In this document: piece by piece, positions 40,687 to 50,648 of the stretch
Numbering within the stretch: the first letter of the stretch is position 1
How the letters are laid out: every line of letters begins with the position of its first letter
Source: Prorocentrum cordatum
Taxonomy: Eukaryota > Sar > Dinophyceae > Prorocentrales > Prorocentraceae
Assembly (NCBI GenBank): GCA_963575745.1
Contig: CAUYUJ010021683.1
Location: 71,331 to 135,330 of the forward strand
Direction of reading: 5' to 3'
Length of the DNA stretch: 64,000 bases
Program-made: the position numbers and the translations under genes
Notes under the pieces: generated by a model
The model's database searches: none
Seen by the model: the letters and a program-made list of their open reading frames with translations, nothing else
What the model was told of the DNA's origin: nothing

Positions 40687-40818
40687 TTAGGTCGGGCGTG
40701 TCCTCCTACAGGGGGATTTTGGTTGAGAAATAACAATTTCTCAAGATGCTAAACACATCGTTCCCCTGACTATGTCTAACTATTTTTGAATATCCCCCCT
40801 GTAGAGGGCCCAACTTAA
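40687..40818. mobile_element. Family A element, copy 10
   Basis: TTAGGTCGGGCGTGTCC to AGAGGGCCCAACTTAA. Flanks GCTTGGGT (40679-40686) and GCTTAGGT (40819-40826) match at 7 of 8. Confidence 0.87.
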
Positions 40819-41234
40819 GCTTAGGTTCACTGCCCCCCCCCCGTCAGCCAAGGCAAGCCCTGGATGGGGCCCAAAGCAGCCCCCAAAGCCGATCGAAGTG
40901 GCCAGCGAAGACCAGACGGCTCCGAACACACACACACACACACACACACGCACGCGCAAACCTCCACCCTGGAAAACAAACGAACCATTCGAGACCTCCC
41001 CACAATCTGGGCGCCAACGGGCCCGTGACACACCCTTCGTCGGCAGAACACCAGCCCGCATCACCAGGCACGATCGAGCCGCGTCAAGCCTGGGCGACGA
41101 GAAATGTCCTGAGAGCATTGACAACAAGAGTACTTATCTGACAGCAACATTGGCATGATCCTTCGTCCCCCTCGTCCTCAGTCATCCTGCTACTCCTCCT
41201 CCTACCACCTCTCGCGTAGCCTCTGGCGGCCCAA
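40819..41234. other. Unassigned sequence with a (CA)n tract
   Basis: (CA)n at about 40926-40950. Otherwise nothing recognised. Confidence 0.4.
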
Positions 41235-41479
41235 ACTGGCGAGGATGCTTCAAGCGAAAGCAGGCTTGCGACGATGTCTCATGCGAAACGGGCCGAGCCA
41301 CCTCAGCATGTTGCCAATGTCTCGACGCGCGGGCCCCTCGGGCGGCATTCGCTCATACCATGGACCATGGCGATGCCACCCCGCACCGGCCAGGCGACAC
41401 AAGAACACTCCAAGACAAAACCGATTGAACGGAAACAAACAGAGAGATTGCCAGATGAGTTCTTCCTATGTGCCACGAC

Positions 41480-41546
41480 ACCCAGACTGGGAATGAAGGG
41501 CAAATCGGGCCTTCGGGTTGGGTTGGGGTGGCCTGGTGGGTGGTGA
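41480..41546. mobile_element. Family B right-end fragment
   Basis: GGGAATGAAGGGCAAATCGG, CCTTCGGGTTGGGTTGGGGT and GGCCTGGTGGGTGGTGA. It abuts an L fragment. Confidence 0.72.
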
Positions 41547-41612
41547 AGAACGGCGTTCCACCTTGAACGCCCGCGCCGGGATCGCCGCCGTGTCGGCATG
41601 ACACCGGCCTGC
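41547..41612. mobile_element. Family L right-arm fragment
   Basis: GTTCCACCTTGAACGCCCGC and GGGATCGCCGCCGTGTCGGC match the right arm of L4. Confidence 0.6.
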
Positions 41613-41820
41613 TGCGCTCGCCCTCCCGGACAGACCCGCTCGGCCTGGTGACCGCCGAAGGGGGGGGGCAGGGCAGGAAGAGGGGAGCGCGCGCGGACGA
41701 GGGGGCGGGGCCAGGGAGCGCCCCAAGGTTAAGAGGGACTCTGCGTGGGATTCCACGACCCCAGCCATGATATATCACACACACACACACCAGCAATTCG
41801 TCGTCGTCCCCACCAAGTCG
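41613..41820. other. Unassigned sequence
   Basis: GC-rich sequence with a short (CA)n near 41779. Confidence 0.3.
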
Positions 41821-42004
41821 GTGGCGCGCAAACATGGATTAGCGATCCATGGACTTGGCGCGCGGTCGCCAAATCCGTGGATGGGGGGAAATGCCCTCCC
41901 CAAAATGCGGCCGGTGCCGCCTCGTTCGGCGGCGGAGATCCGCGATTTCCCGTGGGAGCGGGCCCCTAATCCACGCCCCCTTGCTCCATGTTTGCGATCG
42001 CCTG
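41821..42004. mobile_element. Family F element, copy 3
   Basis: GTGGCGCGCAAACATGGATT...CTCCATGTTTGCGATCGCC with CCATGGACTTGGCGCGCGG and CGGCGGCGGAGATCCGCG. Confidence 0.82.
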
Positions 42005-42278
42005 ATTAAGGGGCGGCCGCGCTGGCCGTAAGACCTTCGCCATACAACTGGACCTGCGACAGAAGGACATCCTCCAAGAACATGAGGCCCTCCGCCGGCC
42101 AAACCGAAAAGAACACTCGAAGGTACCCTCCCCCAGGATACACAAGAGCACCCAGCAAGAACGAAGCACAGTAGGGTACCCTCCCCGAACCGACCTCGAT
42201 GTTGTACCTCGGTCCGACCGTATGGGAGATGACACGCCCCCAGCCATGACTTCCACACACACACACACACACCTAGCC
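42005..42278. other. Unassigned sequence ending in (CA)n
   Basis: A ~30-bp direct repeat with GGTACCCTCCCC occurs at 42121 and 42175. A CA tract adjoins A11. Confidence 0.4.
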
Positions 42279-42400
42279 TTATGTCGGGCGTGTCCCCCCC
42301 AGGGGGATTCTCGGCGAAAAATACTTTTAAAAAATAGTCCCCCGACTATTTTTTGACTCTTTTTGAATATTCCCCCTGTAGAGGAACAGGCCCGACATAC
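42279..42400. mobile_element. Family A element, copy 11, perfect duplication
   Basis: 122 bp, TTATGTCGGGCGTGTCC to GAACAGGCCCGACATAC. ACCTAGCC at 42271-42278 and 42401-42408. Shorter interior than most copies. Confidence 0.92.
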
Positions 42401-42429
42401 ACCTAGCCGACCCCGGTGGGCTCGGAGCG

Positions 42430-42860
42430 CACATGCCGGGGGCGGCCAAAAGAGGGGGCCGTGCAAGAGCGGGGGGGCGCAGATAATGGCCGGCGGCACG
42501 TGCAGGGCCCAGGGGGAGGGGGGCGAGGGACGTAATGAAAGGACGTCGTTTGGGGTTTAAACCGTCGTCTGTCTGTTTAAACCGTCGTCGTCTGGGTTTT
42601 AAACCGTCGTCTGTGGCATCATGGCGACGGCTGAAACGGCGCAATGGTTTGAACACCAACGACGTAATGAAATGACGTCGTCTGTATTTAAACCGTCGTT
42701 TGTGCTTCAACCGTCGTCTGGTATCATGGCGACGGCTGAAAAGACGTAAGGGTTTTAACACAAACGACGTGATGAAAGGACGTCGTGTGTGTTTAACCGT
42801 CGTCTGGTATCATGGCCCACGCCATGATATCCACCCCTCCCTAGTCATCACCCCCCTCTC
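42430..42860. mobile_element. Family O element, expanded copy with internal satellite
   Basis: It shares GCGCAGATAATGGCCGGCGG, GGGACGTAATG, TATCATGGCCCACGCCATGA and CATCACCCCCCTC with O1. Between them are about 270 bp of TTTAAACCGTCGTCTG units and two larger repeats with ATCATGGCGACGGCTGAAA and ACGACGTRATGAAA. Confidence 0.78.
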
Positions 42861-42884
42861 CGCCGCCCCCGAATGTGGGGACGG

Positions 42885-42965
42885 AGGATAGCGCTGCTTC
42901 GTCGATACATCACAGATGGACCGGCGATGCGGCGTGATCCTCCGACCACATCTACTCGTAGCATG
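42885..42965. mobile_element. Family E fragment
   Basis: TTCGTCGATACATCACAGAT, CGGCGATGCGGCGTGATCCT and CCGACCACATCTACTCG. Other half absent. Confidence 0.6.
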
Positions 42966-43029
42966 GGGGAAACGGGTCCTGCGGAAAGGGGGACATGGAA
43001 TTTGGGGCCTTCCCCCAGGACGAAATGTT

Positions 43030-43230
43030 CATCCTGAGCCGTTCATCCTGAGCCTCTCTCTGACGGCCCCAGGGCCCGTGGAGGGCCCCAGGAGCCCGAA
43101 AACAGTGAAAAACCTCAGGACTCGTGTCCCCCAGGACGAAGATTTTATCCAGAGTTGTTCTCTGACGGTCCCAGGGCCCGTGGAGGGCCCAAGGGGCCCG
43201 AAACTGGCGACTAACCTTGGGACCTGCGTC
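43030..43230. repeat. ~105-bp tandem duplication
   Basis: CTCTGACGGYCCCAGGGCCC, GTGGAGGGCCC and GCCCGAAA...GA occur twice, at 43055 and 43161. Confidence 0.82.
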
Positions 43231-43284
43231 CCTTGGGGGGGCGGCGCCGCGGCGAAGCGGCAGAGGAGGAACCAGGCATGCTCC

Positions 43285-43432
43285 GAAGGGGCGAGGGAGG
43301 GGCAGGACGAGGGGCAGGACGAGGGGGGAAGGGGAGGGGCAGGACGAGGGGGGAGGGAGGGGACGAGGGACGAGGAGGGAAGGGAAGGGGAGGCGGGGTG
43401 GGAAGGGGAGGGGCAGGACGAGGGACGAAGGC
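43285..43432. repeat. GGGGCAGGACGA tandem repeat in GA-rich tract
   Basis: GGGGCAGGACGAGGG and AGGGAAGGGGAGG variants. Frames over it are Gly/Arg-rich only. Confidence 0.8.
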
Positions 43433-43800
43433 CCCAGCCGAAAGGCCCAGGCTCGGGCCGGGTGGCTCCTCGGGCGTGAAGTTGGACGCGCGGGCGCGCG
43501 CGTTGAGCCCCAGCGACAGCCCGAAGTACACGGCGTCCGCCCCGTTGTTCACCGCGGCCTCCAGCTGCGGCCAGCCGCCCGCAGGTGCGAGCACCTTCTG
43601 CGGCGGGCAGGACGACGCCAGGGCGGGGCAACACACACTGGGTGAGGATGCAGTCGAATTCTGCAGTGAAGACGCGCTGCAAGGACGCGAGACCCCCGGA
43701 CGGTCCTTGGACGCCCCAGTGGAAGCTTTTCTAGCGGCGCGCTGCCGAACAACTCTAAGGACGCTTGGCCGTCCTTAGGGAACTTACCCGTCCTCCTTTC
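43433..43800. other. Unassigned sequence
   Basis: On the minus strand, residues QLEAAVNNGADAVYFGLSLG-LNARARASNF (43440-43590) resemble the start of bacterial-type U32 peptidases. The match is short, in a frame flanked by unrelated sequence, so it can only be a small fragment. Confidence 0.4.
43490..43600 (-). pseudogene. Possible U32 peptidase-like gene fragment
   Basis: The minus-strand frame has AGGWPQLEAAVNNGADAVYF followed by GLSLGLNARARASNFTPEE. Peptidase U32 proteins begin with A-P-A-G-x-x-x-x-L-x-A-A-x-x-x-GADAVY-x-G and then N-x-R-A-x-A-x-N-F. About 40 residues agree closely; nothing downstream continues the family. It could be a captured exon of a host gene. Confidence 0.6.
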
Positions 43801-43834
43801 AAGTCGAGCATCTCTCAGGTCTGGCGAATCTGGA

Positions 43835-44215
43835 GCATGTCTCGGGCGCCGCGGCCGTCTCGGAGCGTTCCAGAACGCTCTGAGAGCATTCTGGAACGCT
43901 CTAGGGCGGATCGCTCCTGGTCCTAGCCCCAACCAACACCTTTGCGGCAGGCCCCATCTAGAGGCCTCCGAGATGGGGTCGGAGTAGATGGGGTCGAAGG
44001 ATTGCGCCGCATCGTCGATACATCGGCGATGCAGCATCGCCGAGGTCGGCGATGCATCGACAGCGTCGATGCTGCACATCGAGACGCATCGCCGATGCAT
44101 TGGCGATGCGGCGCGATCCTCCGACCCCATCTGCTCCGACTAGGAGGCCTAGACTGAGAGCGTTCCGGAACGCTCTGGAACGGATCCTACACCTTTGCTG
44201 CAGGCCCCATCGGCA
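43835..44215. mobile_element. Family E element, copy 2, with flanking repeats
   Basis: Core 43965-44145: GATGGGGTCGGAG / CTCCGACCCCATCTGC arms around tandem GATGCATCGGCGATG-type motifs. ACACCTTTGC-GCAGGCCCCATC occurs on both sides (43937, 44187), as does GAGCGTTCCRGAACGCTC. Confidence 0.72.
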
Positions 44216-44235
44216 AGGGCCCATCGGCCCTGGGA

Positions 44236-44384
44236 AGGGGTCGGGCCTGCCCCTCTGCAGGAGGAATATATTCGAAAATAATCAAAAATAGTCGGGGGAC
44301 TTTTTTTGCATTTTTGGAGAAGTTGTTTCACTATCTTGTATTTTTCGTCTAAAATCCTCCTGTCGGAGGACACGCCCGACCTAA
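44236..44384. mobile_element. Family A element, copy 12
   Basis: AGGGGTCGGGCCTGCCCC to GGACACGCCCGACCTAA. Flanks CCCTGGGA (44228-44235) and ACCTGGGA (44385-44392) match at 7 of 8. Confidence 0.82.
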
Positions 44385-44481
44385 ACCTGGGAAGGGGTCA
44401 AGATGCCCCCCCGCCTCCCCGCACGGTGAAGCAGCTGTGACGGAGGGTCTTTGACGAGGTCCTGCCTCCGGGGGGCCCCTC

Positions 44482-44625
44482 CAGGGCTCGAGTTAAACAG
44501 CGTTGTCCGTTTTCGTTTTGTTTTCGTCCTCCCTAGTTCTGTCTTCGCTCCACATGTGCTGCAAAACAAAACCAAAACGAAAACGGTCCACGAAATTGCC
44601 AGAACACCGTTTAGCTCGAGCCCTG
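44482..44625. mobile_element. Family Z element, hAT-like, perfect 8-bp duplication
   Basis: 144 bp with inverted ends CAGGGCTCGAGTTAAACAG and CTGTTTAGCTCGAGCCCTG-type arms (right arm reads CCGTTTAGCTCGAGCCCTG). Inner arms CCGTTTTCGTTTTG / CAAAACGAAAACGG. GGCCCCTC is on both sides (44474-44481, 44626-44633). CAGGG ends with 8-bp duplication fit the hAT superfamily. Confidence 0.85.
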
Positions 44626-44639
44626 GGCCCCTCGCCGGG

Positions 44640-45346
44640 CCGTAGGACCGACCAACACCGGCTCGGGAGGAAAAACAGGTCCCTGGGGAGGGCTCCAAAC
44701 CTACGGGGGCCCACGTCGTGCAAAAGGCTGAGATTGCAACGTCGAGGTTCTGGGATGTCACCACGTCGCCAGGTCGGCCCGGGAGTTCGGTGTAGAGACG
44801 CCACACCTCCGCGAGCTGTGGGATGCTGGAGCGTCGAGACGCCGAGTTCCTTCGCCGAGCTCCTTGGCTCAGTGGACGCCCAAACAGCAAGGTGCAAATA
44901 TACATCTATGCCCTCCGATGTCCGCTCACGAGCCAAGGCCAGGAGGGCCGAATAAATCAGACAGACGCTGGGATGGTAGACGTTCGCTCACGCAGAATCT
45001 CAACTGAAGCCTGGAACGCTGCGAAAATCCATGAAGGCGCAACCTGCACGCGAACCGTGGATTGCGAATATTTGCGGCCCGCAGAGGTGGGTACTAAGGC
45101 ACTTGGGGACAGAGGGAGGGGGCCCCAGGAGGAACCAGGGGGCGGCCATCGGGGTGGCAAGAGCAGTGGTCGGCATGAGGGCGATGCGGAGGAGCAGACG
45201 GAGGAGGTTGGGCAAGAGAATGAGAAGGGAATCGTGTCGAGGAGGAAGAGGGGCCGGGGACGGAAGCGGGGCGGCTGTGACAGTAGAGGGCAACTGGAAC
45301 AGCGACGGGCCAGAGCCGATCAAAGCCCCGCGGGCACGGGGTAGAG
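44640..45346. other. Unassigned sequence
   Basis: Mixed complexity, GGA-rich around 45180-45280. No domain recognised in any frame. Confidence 0.35.
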
Positions 45347-45500
45347 GTCAAAAGGTCAACCCCTACAATAACCAACCCGACACGCAACGTCGTTTAGCAA
45401 AAGCGCCCAGAGAAAGAATCGAACAGGGCTGGGCTGTTCGATAAACTCTCAGGGCCGTTTAGCAAACGCCGATTGTCCGGTCCAGGTGGCTTTTCCTCCC
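45347..45500. mobile_element. Family M element, copy 1
   Basis: GGTCAAAAGGTCAACCCCTA...ACGTCGTTTAGCAAAAGCGC...GCCGTTTAGCAAACGCCGAT...TGTCCGGTCCAGGTGG...TTCCTCCC. Four copies in the window share these blocks. Confidence 0.72.
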
Positions 45501-45656
45501 TTGACAGGGGCGGAGTCGCACGGGCGCGGGCCGAGGTCGCGGTCGACGTGAGAGTCGCATCGGGCAACGAGGGCAAGCCAGCAACGGGAGAGCCGTCTGA
45601 CACAGGGCGTCCCCGGGAGGGGGAACGCCAGGATCACCCACAAGCGGGCCCTGTGT

Positions 45657-45811
45657 TTAGGTCGGACCTGTCTTCCTACAGGGAGAGTTTGGACGAAAAA
45701 GGAAACCAAACAATGCTCCAACATGGCAACAAAATAAACAAAACAAAGTCCCCAGACTATGTTGTGACTATTCTTGAACATTCCCCATGTAGAGGGACAG
45801 TCCCGACTTAA
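45657..45811. mobile_element. Family A element, copy 13
   Basis: TTAGGTCGGACCTGTCTTCC to GGACAGTCCCGACTTAA. Flanks CCCTGTGT (45649-45656) and CCCTATGT (45812-45819) match at 7 of 8. Confidence 0.87.
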
Positions 45812-45819
45812 CCCTATGT

Positions 45820-46209
45820 GCAGTGGGGGCCCGACCACAAGAAACCTCTCACAGGACACCCAAGCCTGGAACCCCTGGATGCCAATGGATGTTTGGCGTC
45901 GGAGCGTCACGCCATCAAGCGCAACACCGTCGAAAACCAAGGAACCCAGGGGGCACCCTGGAGGCAAGCAGGGTGTTTCTTGGACTGGGCCCCCACTGTA
46001 CGCGCTCTGCTCAAACATGCTCAGGAAGTGTTGCGCCCGCATCATCCTGCTGCCCTGGACGTTGGAGCGCAGGTGGCGGCTCCCCGATTGAATGCAAAGG
46101 GCAGCCCGGACGAGGCCCAGGGCAAAAGGAGACAATGGAGGAGGGCAGACGAGGGAAACGCCCCATCAACCCCAGCCCTGAGCACAACTTTTCCTGGGGT
46201 GTTGTCCCC
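45820..46209. other. Unassigned sequence
   Basis: No repeat partner or domain recognised. Confidence 0.35.
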
Positions 46210-46217
46210 ATCTGGCC

Positions 46218-46379
46218 TTAGGTCGGGCATGTTCACCCATACAGGCGGATGTTGGGCGACAAGTTAAACATACGCAACAAAGATTCAGAACATGCTCAAA
46301 AATTGTAGAAACATCGTCCCCTGACTATTGTTTGACTAGTTTTAGAAATTCCTCCTGTAGAGGGACATGCCCGACTTAC
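46218..46379. mobile_element. Family A element, copy 14, perfect duplication
   Basis: TTAGGTCGGGCATGTTC to GGGACATGCCCGACTTAC. ATCTGGCC at 46210-46217 and 46380-46387. Confidence 0.92.
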
Positions 46380-46489
46380 ATCTGGCCCCAACACTAACGA
46401 TCAATGAAGACACCACGAAACGCACCAGAGCACCAGAAAACCCATGCGCTCGTGAAAGCAAACAGACCTCCCGAACCCTCAACAAATCT

Positions 46490-46745
46490 CCGCTGTTGCC
46501 GGCCCCGAGCCAGACCCTCCTAGACCTCTCGAAGCCCCTCAAGCCTTCTGTTGCTCCCATCGCACTTAAGGACCACATCCCAGAAATAATTTCAAGCACC
46601 CGAAAAAGAATCGAAAGAGTGTCGAAACAGTGTCGAGGCAATGTCAGACGAGTGTCGCCCAGGGCCCGACACGCGAAAACCCTCGAGTTCCATTTTTCTG
46701 TTGTGCTCGAAATTCGTTCTGGCGATCAAGGCTAAAAGCTGAAAC
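46490..46745 (+). repeat. Family S dispersed repeat, copy 2
   Basis: Collinear with 20985-21240 over about 240 bp, with one fewer AGAGTGTC unit and small indels. Confidence 0.82.
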
Positions 46746-46789
46746 ATCATAACTCACCCCCCCTTGTCCGTTTGCCCAATCCTCCTACT

Positions 46790-46975
46790 CTGACGGTGGA
46801 ACGTTATGGGAGGACCGGCTCAAGGATTGCAACGTAGCATGGACTCGGCGATACGTCACCGATAGATCGGCGACATGCCCCCGTGCGCTCCTGGGCGGGG
46901 TGTGCTACGGAGCCCTCTTGGCGACGCATGGGCCCGTTCGGGTCGAAGCACCCCCCCTGAGCCTATCCCCTGGTG
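46790..46975. mobile_element. Family D-like element, diverged
   Basis: ATTGCAACGTAGCATGGACT, CGGCGATACGTCACCGATAG, TGGGCGGGGTGTGCTACGGA and CCCCTGAGCCTATCCCC follow the D block order. Confidence 0.6.
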
Positions 46976-47562
46976 GTTGGCTATCGGGTCATAAGCTCAG
47001 ACCTCCCGCACGATCCTGGTACGCCCGAAATGCCCCTCGGCGAGGCACCGCTGCCGGAAGCCCTCCCGAACACGCCCGAAAAGCTCGAACCTAAAAATAC
47101 CTGGCGACGAGGGCCCCCCACCTGCAGGAAACCCCAAAAGTGCGAAGACGAGGCAAGGGCAGCGACATCGGTACCATTTTCTCCTACAACCCTCTCTCTC
47201 TCTCTCTCTTCTGCTGGCCTCCTGGCTTCTCCCTCGGTCGAGATGGCGCCGTCGTGATCTTCCGTCTTGCCCTCGCTCTCCACTCACAGGATCCCAGCTG
47301 TCCGAGATCGGGCGTTGTTAAACTGACATAGCGCAAAATCGGCTCAACCAATGTTCAAAACAAAATGCTCTGCAATTTTTCTTGAAGCTTCCCGAAACCG
47401 GCTCAGCCAATGCGAAAGGCCACCTCCAGGGCCGCAGACGGCGCCAAGTCGGGTTCAGTCAAGATCCAACCTCGCAGGATCTTGCAGGATCCAGTGTGCT
47501 GGTTGCGCCCCGTTCGCGCTGAGCCCCAGCCCTAGAAGAGACACCGCGTAAACAGTAACTTG
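46976..47562. other. Unassigned sequence with a (CT)n tract
   Basis: (CT)n at 47193-47209. GATCCTGCA-type fragment at 47457-47500. No gene recognised. Confidence 0.4.
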
Positions 47563-47712
47563 TGGGGGAACCGCGCGGATTTCTAGGATCGCCGCTGGGT
47601 CCCCCTCCTTTTTGGCGCGCGGAGCGCGCCAGGAGCGGCGCGGGAGGCGCCGCCAGGTGGGCCCAGCGCCGATCCAAGAAAGAAGTACGCGCGGAGCTCC
47701 TGAAATTCATGT
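47563..47712. mobile_element. Family G palindromic element, copy 5
   Basis: CCGCGCGGATTTCTAGGATC...GGCGCGCGGAGCGCGCCAGG...CCAGCGCCGATCCAAGAAAG...CGCGCGGAGCTCCTGAAATT. Confidence 0.78.
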
Positions 47713-47784
47713 TTACGGCGTCCTCTCTTCTTCGACGAAAGGGGGGGGTCGAGAAGTACTTCCCTGGAGGCCTCCCAAAGTGGG

Positions 47785-47990
47785 CCCGAGAAGATGGGTC
47801 GGTGGATCACACCGCATCGCCGATGCATCGGCGATGCACCGGCGCAGCATCAGCGACGTCGGCGGTACATCGGTGACGTCGGCGCGAAGAAAATCGGGCT
47901 CCACATCGAGCCACACCATCGATGCGTCGGCGATGCGGCACGATCCTCCGATCCCCTATGTACTCGGACCCCATCTTGGAGGCCTAGAGA
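47785..47990. mobile_element. Family E element, copy 3
   Basis: Tandem CGATGCATCGGCGATGCACC and GACGTCGGCGGTACATCGGT motifs between AGATGGGTCGGTGGATC and GATCCTCCGATCCCC arms. Confidence 0.72.
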
Positions 47991-48175
47991 AAAAGGGGGC
48001 AGGATAACTGCTTCCAATGCATTTAACTACTCGCACATGGCCTGGATCCGCCGCGGTGGATTCACGATCCATGACGTCGAGGAAATCACGTGTTTGTCGA
48101 CGTTTGCGAGTAGTGAGCCGTGCTCGGTGAGTCTGTTCTTCTTCGACGGAATGCAGAGAACAGAATCTCCACCCT
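47991..48175. other. Unassigned sequence
   Basis: Nothing recognised. Confidence 0.3.
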
Positions 48176-48275
48176 CATCATAAATCACCCCGACACGCGA
48201 AGCGGTTTAGTAAACGCCCATGGCCCTTTAGCAAACGCCAAGTATCGGGTTCTGGATGCTATTCCTCCCTTGAAT
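48176..48275. mobile_element. Family M element, copy 2 (internally shorter)
   Basis: CACCCCGACACGCGAAGCGG, TTTAGTAAACGCCCATGGCC, TTTAGCAAACGCC, then TTCCTCCCTTG. The segment between the two motifs is about 50 bp shorter than in M3. Confidence 0.68.
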
Positions 48276-48309
48276 ATGGGCGTGTCGACAACTGCATCCC
48301 ATGCAGAAT

Positions 48310-48522
48310 GACATACCGCGGGTTCGTGTCGTGTCGACCCCAGCGTCGGTTCATGACACCCCGTGGATCCTTCAACCTCGAGAGTCGACTCGAGAGCGAT
48401 CGGCGGGTATTCTATCGCCAGATCGCTCCATTCTGGCCGATTCTGGGCCACCGGCGGCATTCAACCTTGAACGCCCGCGGCGGGGTCGCCGCCGGTCGAC
48501 ACGACGCGAACCTACCGTACTC
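48310..48522. mobile_element. Family L element, right portion, copy 4
   Basis: GTTCGTGTCGTGTCGACCCC, AGCGTCGGTTCATGACACCC, GATTCTGGGCCACCGGCGGC, TTCAACCTTGAACGCCCGCG and CGACGCGAACCTACCGTA. A15 adjoins it. Confidence 0.7.
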
Positions 48523-48687
48523 TGAGGTCGGGCATGTCCCCCTGCAGGGGGATTCTGGACGAAAAGTGAAGAACTGTCAATACGTAGTCAAAAGATGCTC
48601 GAACATACTGTTTAAAAAAACCTCCCCATACTGTTTTCTTTTACAATTTTTGATAAGTCCCCCTGTAGAGGAACATGCCCGACTTGA
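48523..48687. mobile_element. Family A element, copy 15
   Basis: TGAGGTCGGGCATGTCCCCC to GGAACATGCCCGACTTGA. Flanks CCGTACTC and CTTTGCTC agree at 5 of 8 only. Confidence 0.78.
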
Positions 48688-48897
48688 CTTTGCTCCCGAG
48701 ACCCCACCCATCCGCACCGCAGCGCCTCGGGCTTTCGCCGCGCGCCGGGCGCGCCGCCCGCGCGCGGGCGCGGCTCCGCCGCCGCGGCGCCCTCGAGCTC
48801 GCGGTAGAGCTCGCGGTTCTTCCGCCTCGCCCGGGCGGCCAGCCGCCATGCGCTGATCGCGCACGCGGTGGCACTTCTCGGTGGAGGAGGATTTTAT
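48688..48897. other. GC-rich unassigned sequence
   Basis: Nothing recognised. Confidence 0.3.
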
Positions 48898-49072
48898 TGG
48901 AGGGCAAAACAATCCACCCCCATGATGATAACCATCCAGAGGCGCGAAGCCGTTTACGAACCGCCCCTACTGAAGGAATCGAACAGGGCAAGGCTGTTCA
49001 GTAAACGCCCAAGGCCGTTTAGTAAACGCCAATTGTCCGGTCCGGGTGGTTTTTCCTCCATTGATCTATGTA
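48898..49072. mobile_element. Family M element, copy 3 (most complete)
   Basis: GGAGGGCAAAACAATCCACC...GAAGGAATCGAACAGGGCAA...GTTCAGTAAACGCCCAAGGC, CGTTTAGTAAACGCCAATTG, TCCGGTCCGGGTGGTTTTTC, CTCC. The ends are weak inverted repeats. Confidence 0.75.
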
Positions 49073-49469
49073 GAAGATCGGCTGCAAAAATGATGTGCCC
49101 CAATCTGGGTTCTCTCGCAGTGAGTGTTTGTGCTGATCTACGGAAATTCCACATGTTCTGTGGATCCGACCAACATGTAGATTCTGGGGCAACTCGATCA
49201 TGTAGCCCAGCTCCTTCTCTAAAGATGGGGCGCGACCGCAACACTTCGCACGGCTCGGTTTCCACCGCTGCGCCGAGCAATGAGTCGCAAAGGCAACTGG
49301 GACTCCTACGCGAGCCGACCTGCGACAAGTAAACTCCCGCACTGAACCGTGACCTGGAAGAGGGAAGCGAGCGTGCCACATGCGAGCGCCCCGCGAAGTC
49401 GAAGCGGCCAAAGGTCGGGCACACGCTGACATTGACTAGCCGTGCTCAGGGAACGGGGGCCCCAAGGAC
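49073..49469. other. Unassigned sequence
   Basis: Normal-complexity sequence. Frames up to about 155 residues have no recognised domain. Confidence 0.35.
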
Positions 49470-49660
49470 GAGGCTGACGAGGTGGAGGCGAAGGAGGAGG
49501 GCGGCAGGCAAGGAGGAGGCAGGCGAAAGGGCATGGAGGGCGGAGGTGAGCAGGGGAAGGAGGGCGAGGACGGAGCCTTCAGCGATGAGGAGAGTGTGGG
49601 GGGGAAGCACGCGGAGGCGGAGGCGGCGGAGGTGGAACATGGGGGGGTCTCGGCCCTCGG
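49470..49660. repeat. Imperfect GGA/GGC-rich tract
   Basis: Purine-rich imperfect repeat (GAGGCGAAGGAGGAGGGCGG-type). Confidence 0.7.
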
Positions 49661-49861
49661 CCGCCGGTCGGGCACTTCTGCAAAGGGGTACGGGGGGGGG
49701 GAGCTTTGAAAAAAAGGGCCGCTCCCAGGGCGGGGGGGCCTGGCTCCTCGCTACGATCTGCATGTGCGCATATTCCTCTTCCGATATTTGTATAAGCCCG
49801 GGCGGGGGGACCCCCCCCCCGCCCCCCAAACTGCACTCCCAGGATCTGGGGCTTTGAAACC

Positions 49862-50400
49862 CTCCGGACGGGCCTCGAAGCGGCCCCCCGGGCCTCGCAG
49901 GGCGTAGGGTCATCGGAGACGTCCCAGAGATCCCCAAGACAGCGACCGACGTGACCTCAAGATGGCCCAAGAGGCCTCCAGGACGGCCCCAAAGAGGCCT
50001 CCAAGAGCACTACCAAGAGGGCTTCCAAGAGGCAAAAATCATTGATTTTCTATTGGTTTTTGGTGAATTTTGGGGTTCTCCTCTTTTCGGCTTCCCGACG
50101 CTCCAAGACGGCGGTCTTCTGGGCGTCCGATGCCGCCTGGGAGGCTCCAAAATCGCCCCACAACCACTCGAAAGGCCTTCCAGGCAGTCCAAAAGAGCCC
50201 CAAAACGGCACAACAAGGGTCCAATATGGCCCTCAGTTAGCCCCATGGCGGCCCAAAATGGCCCCAAGACACCCTCCGAAGCATTCCAAATCGTGACCCG
50301 GTCGTTCAGGGAGACCGCGGTTGGAGGCAGGGTGGCCCGAGGAAGCCCCCACAGGCCCCCAGAATGCCTTAAGAAAGCCTGAAACAACTTTTGCGAGGCC
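49862..50400. repeat. Family N array, copy 3
   Basis: First box at 50041-50114 (TGATTTTCTATTGGTTTTTG ... TTTTCGGCTTCCCGACGCTC) amid CCAAGANGGCCCC units. The second box is not recognisable here. Confidence 0.72.
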
Positions 50401-50640
50401 CCCAGAGGAGCTCCAAGGAGGAGCCTCCGCAAAAAAGAACTGAGGAGGATGGGGAGAATGCGCAGGGTATAGCGAAAATGAGGAACAAGAAGCATGGCGG
50501 ATGGATAACGAACAACATAATTATAGCGGTGATGCCAGAAATGGCAACAAGGAGTTATCGCTAAATTGTCGGCGTTACCTTTCTGCTATTCCGCCTGCAT
50601 ACCAAACTTCAAGGACCAAGGTGCATGGCGCGAAGCGCCA
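50401..50640. other. Unassigned sequence
   Basis: No recognised feature. Confidence 0.3.
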
Positions 50641-50648
50641 CTGCAGTC

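Noticed and set aside
43549-44130. 193-residue frame through the E element
   Set aside because: It spans the GATGCATCGGC repeats and unrelated flanks; not shared by other E copies.
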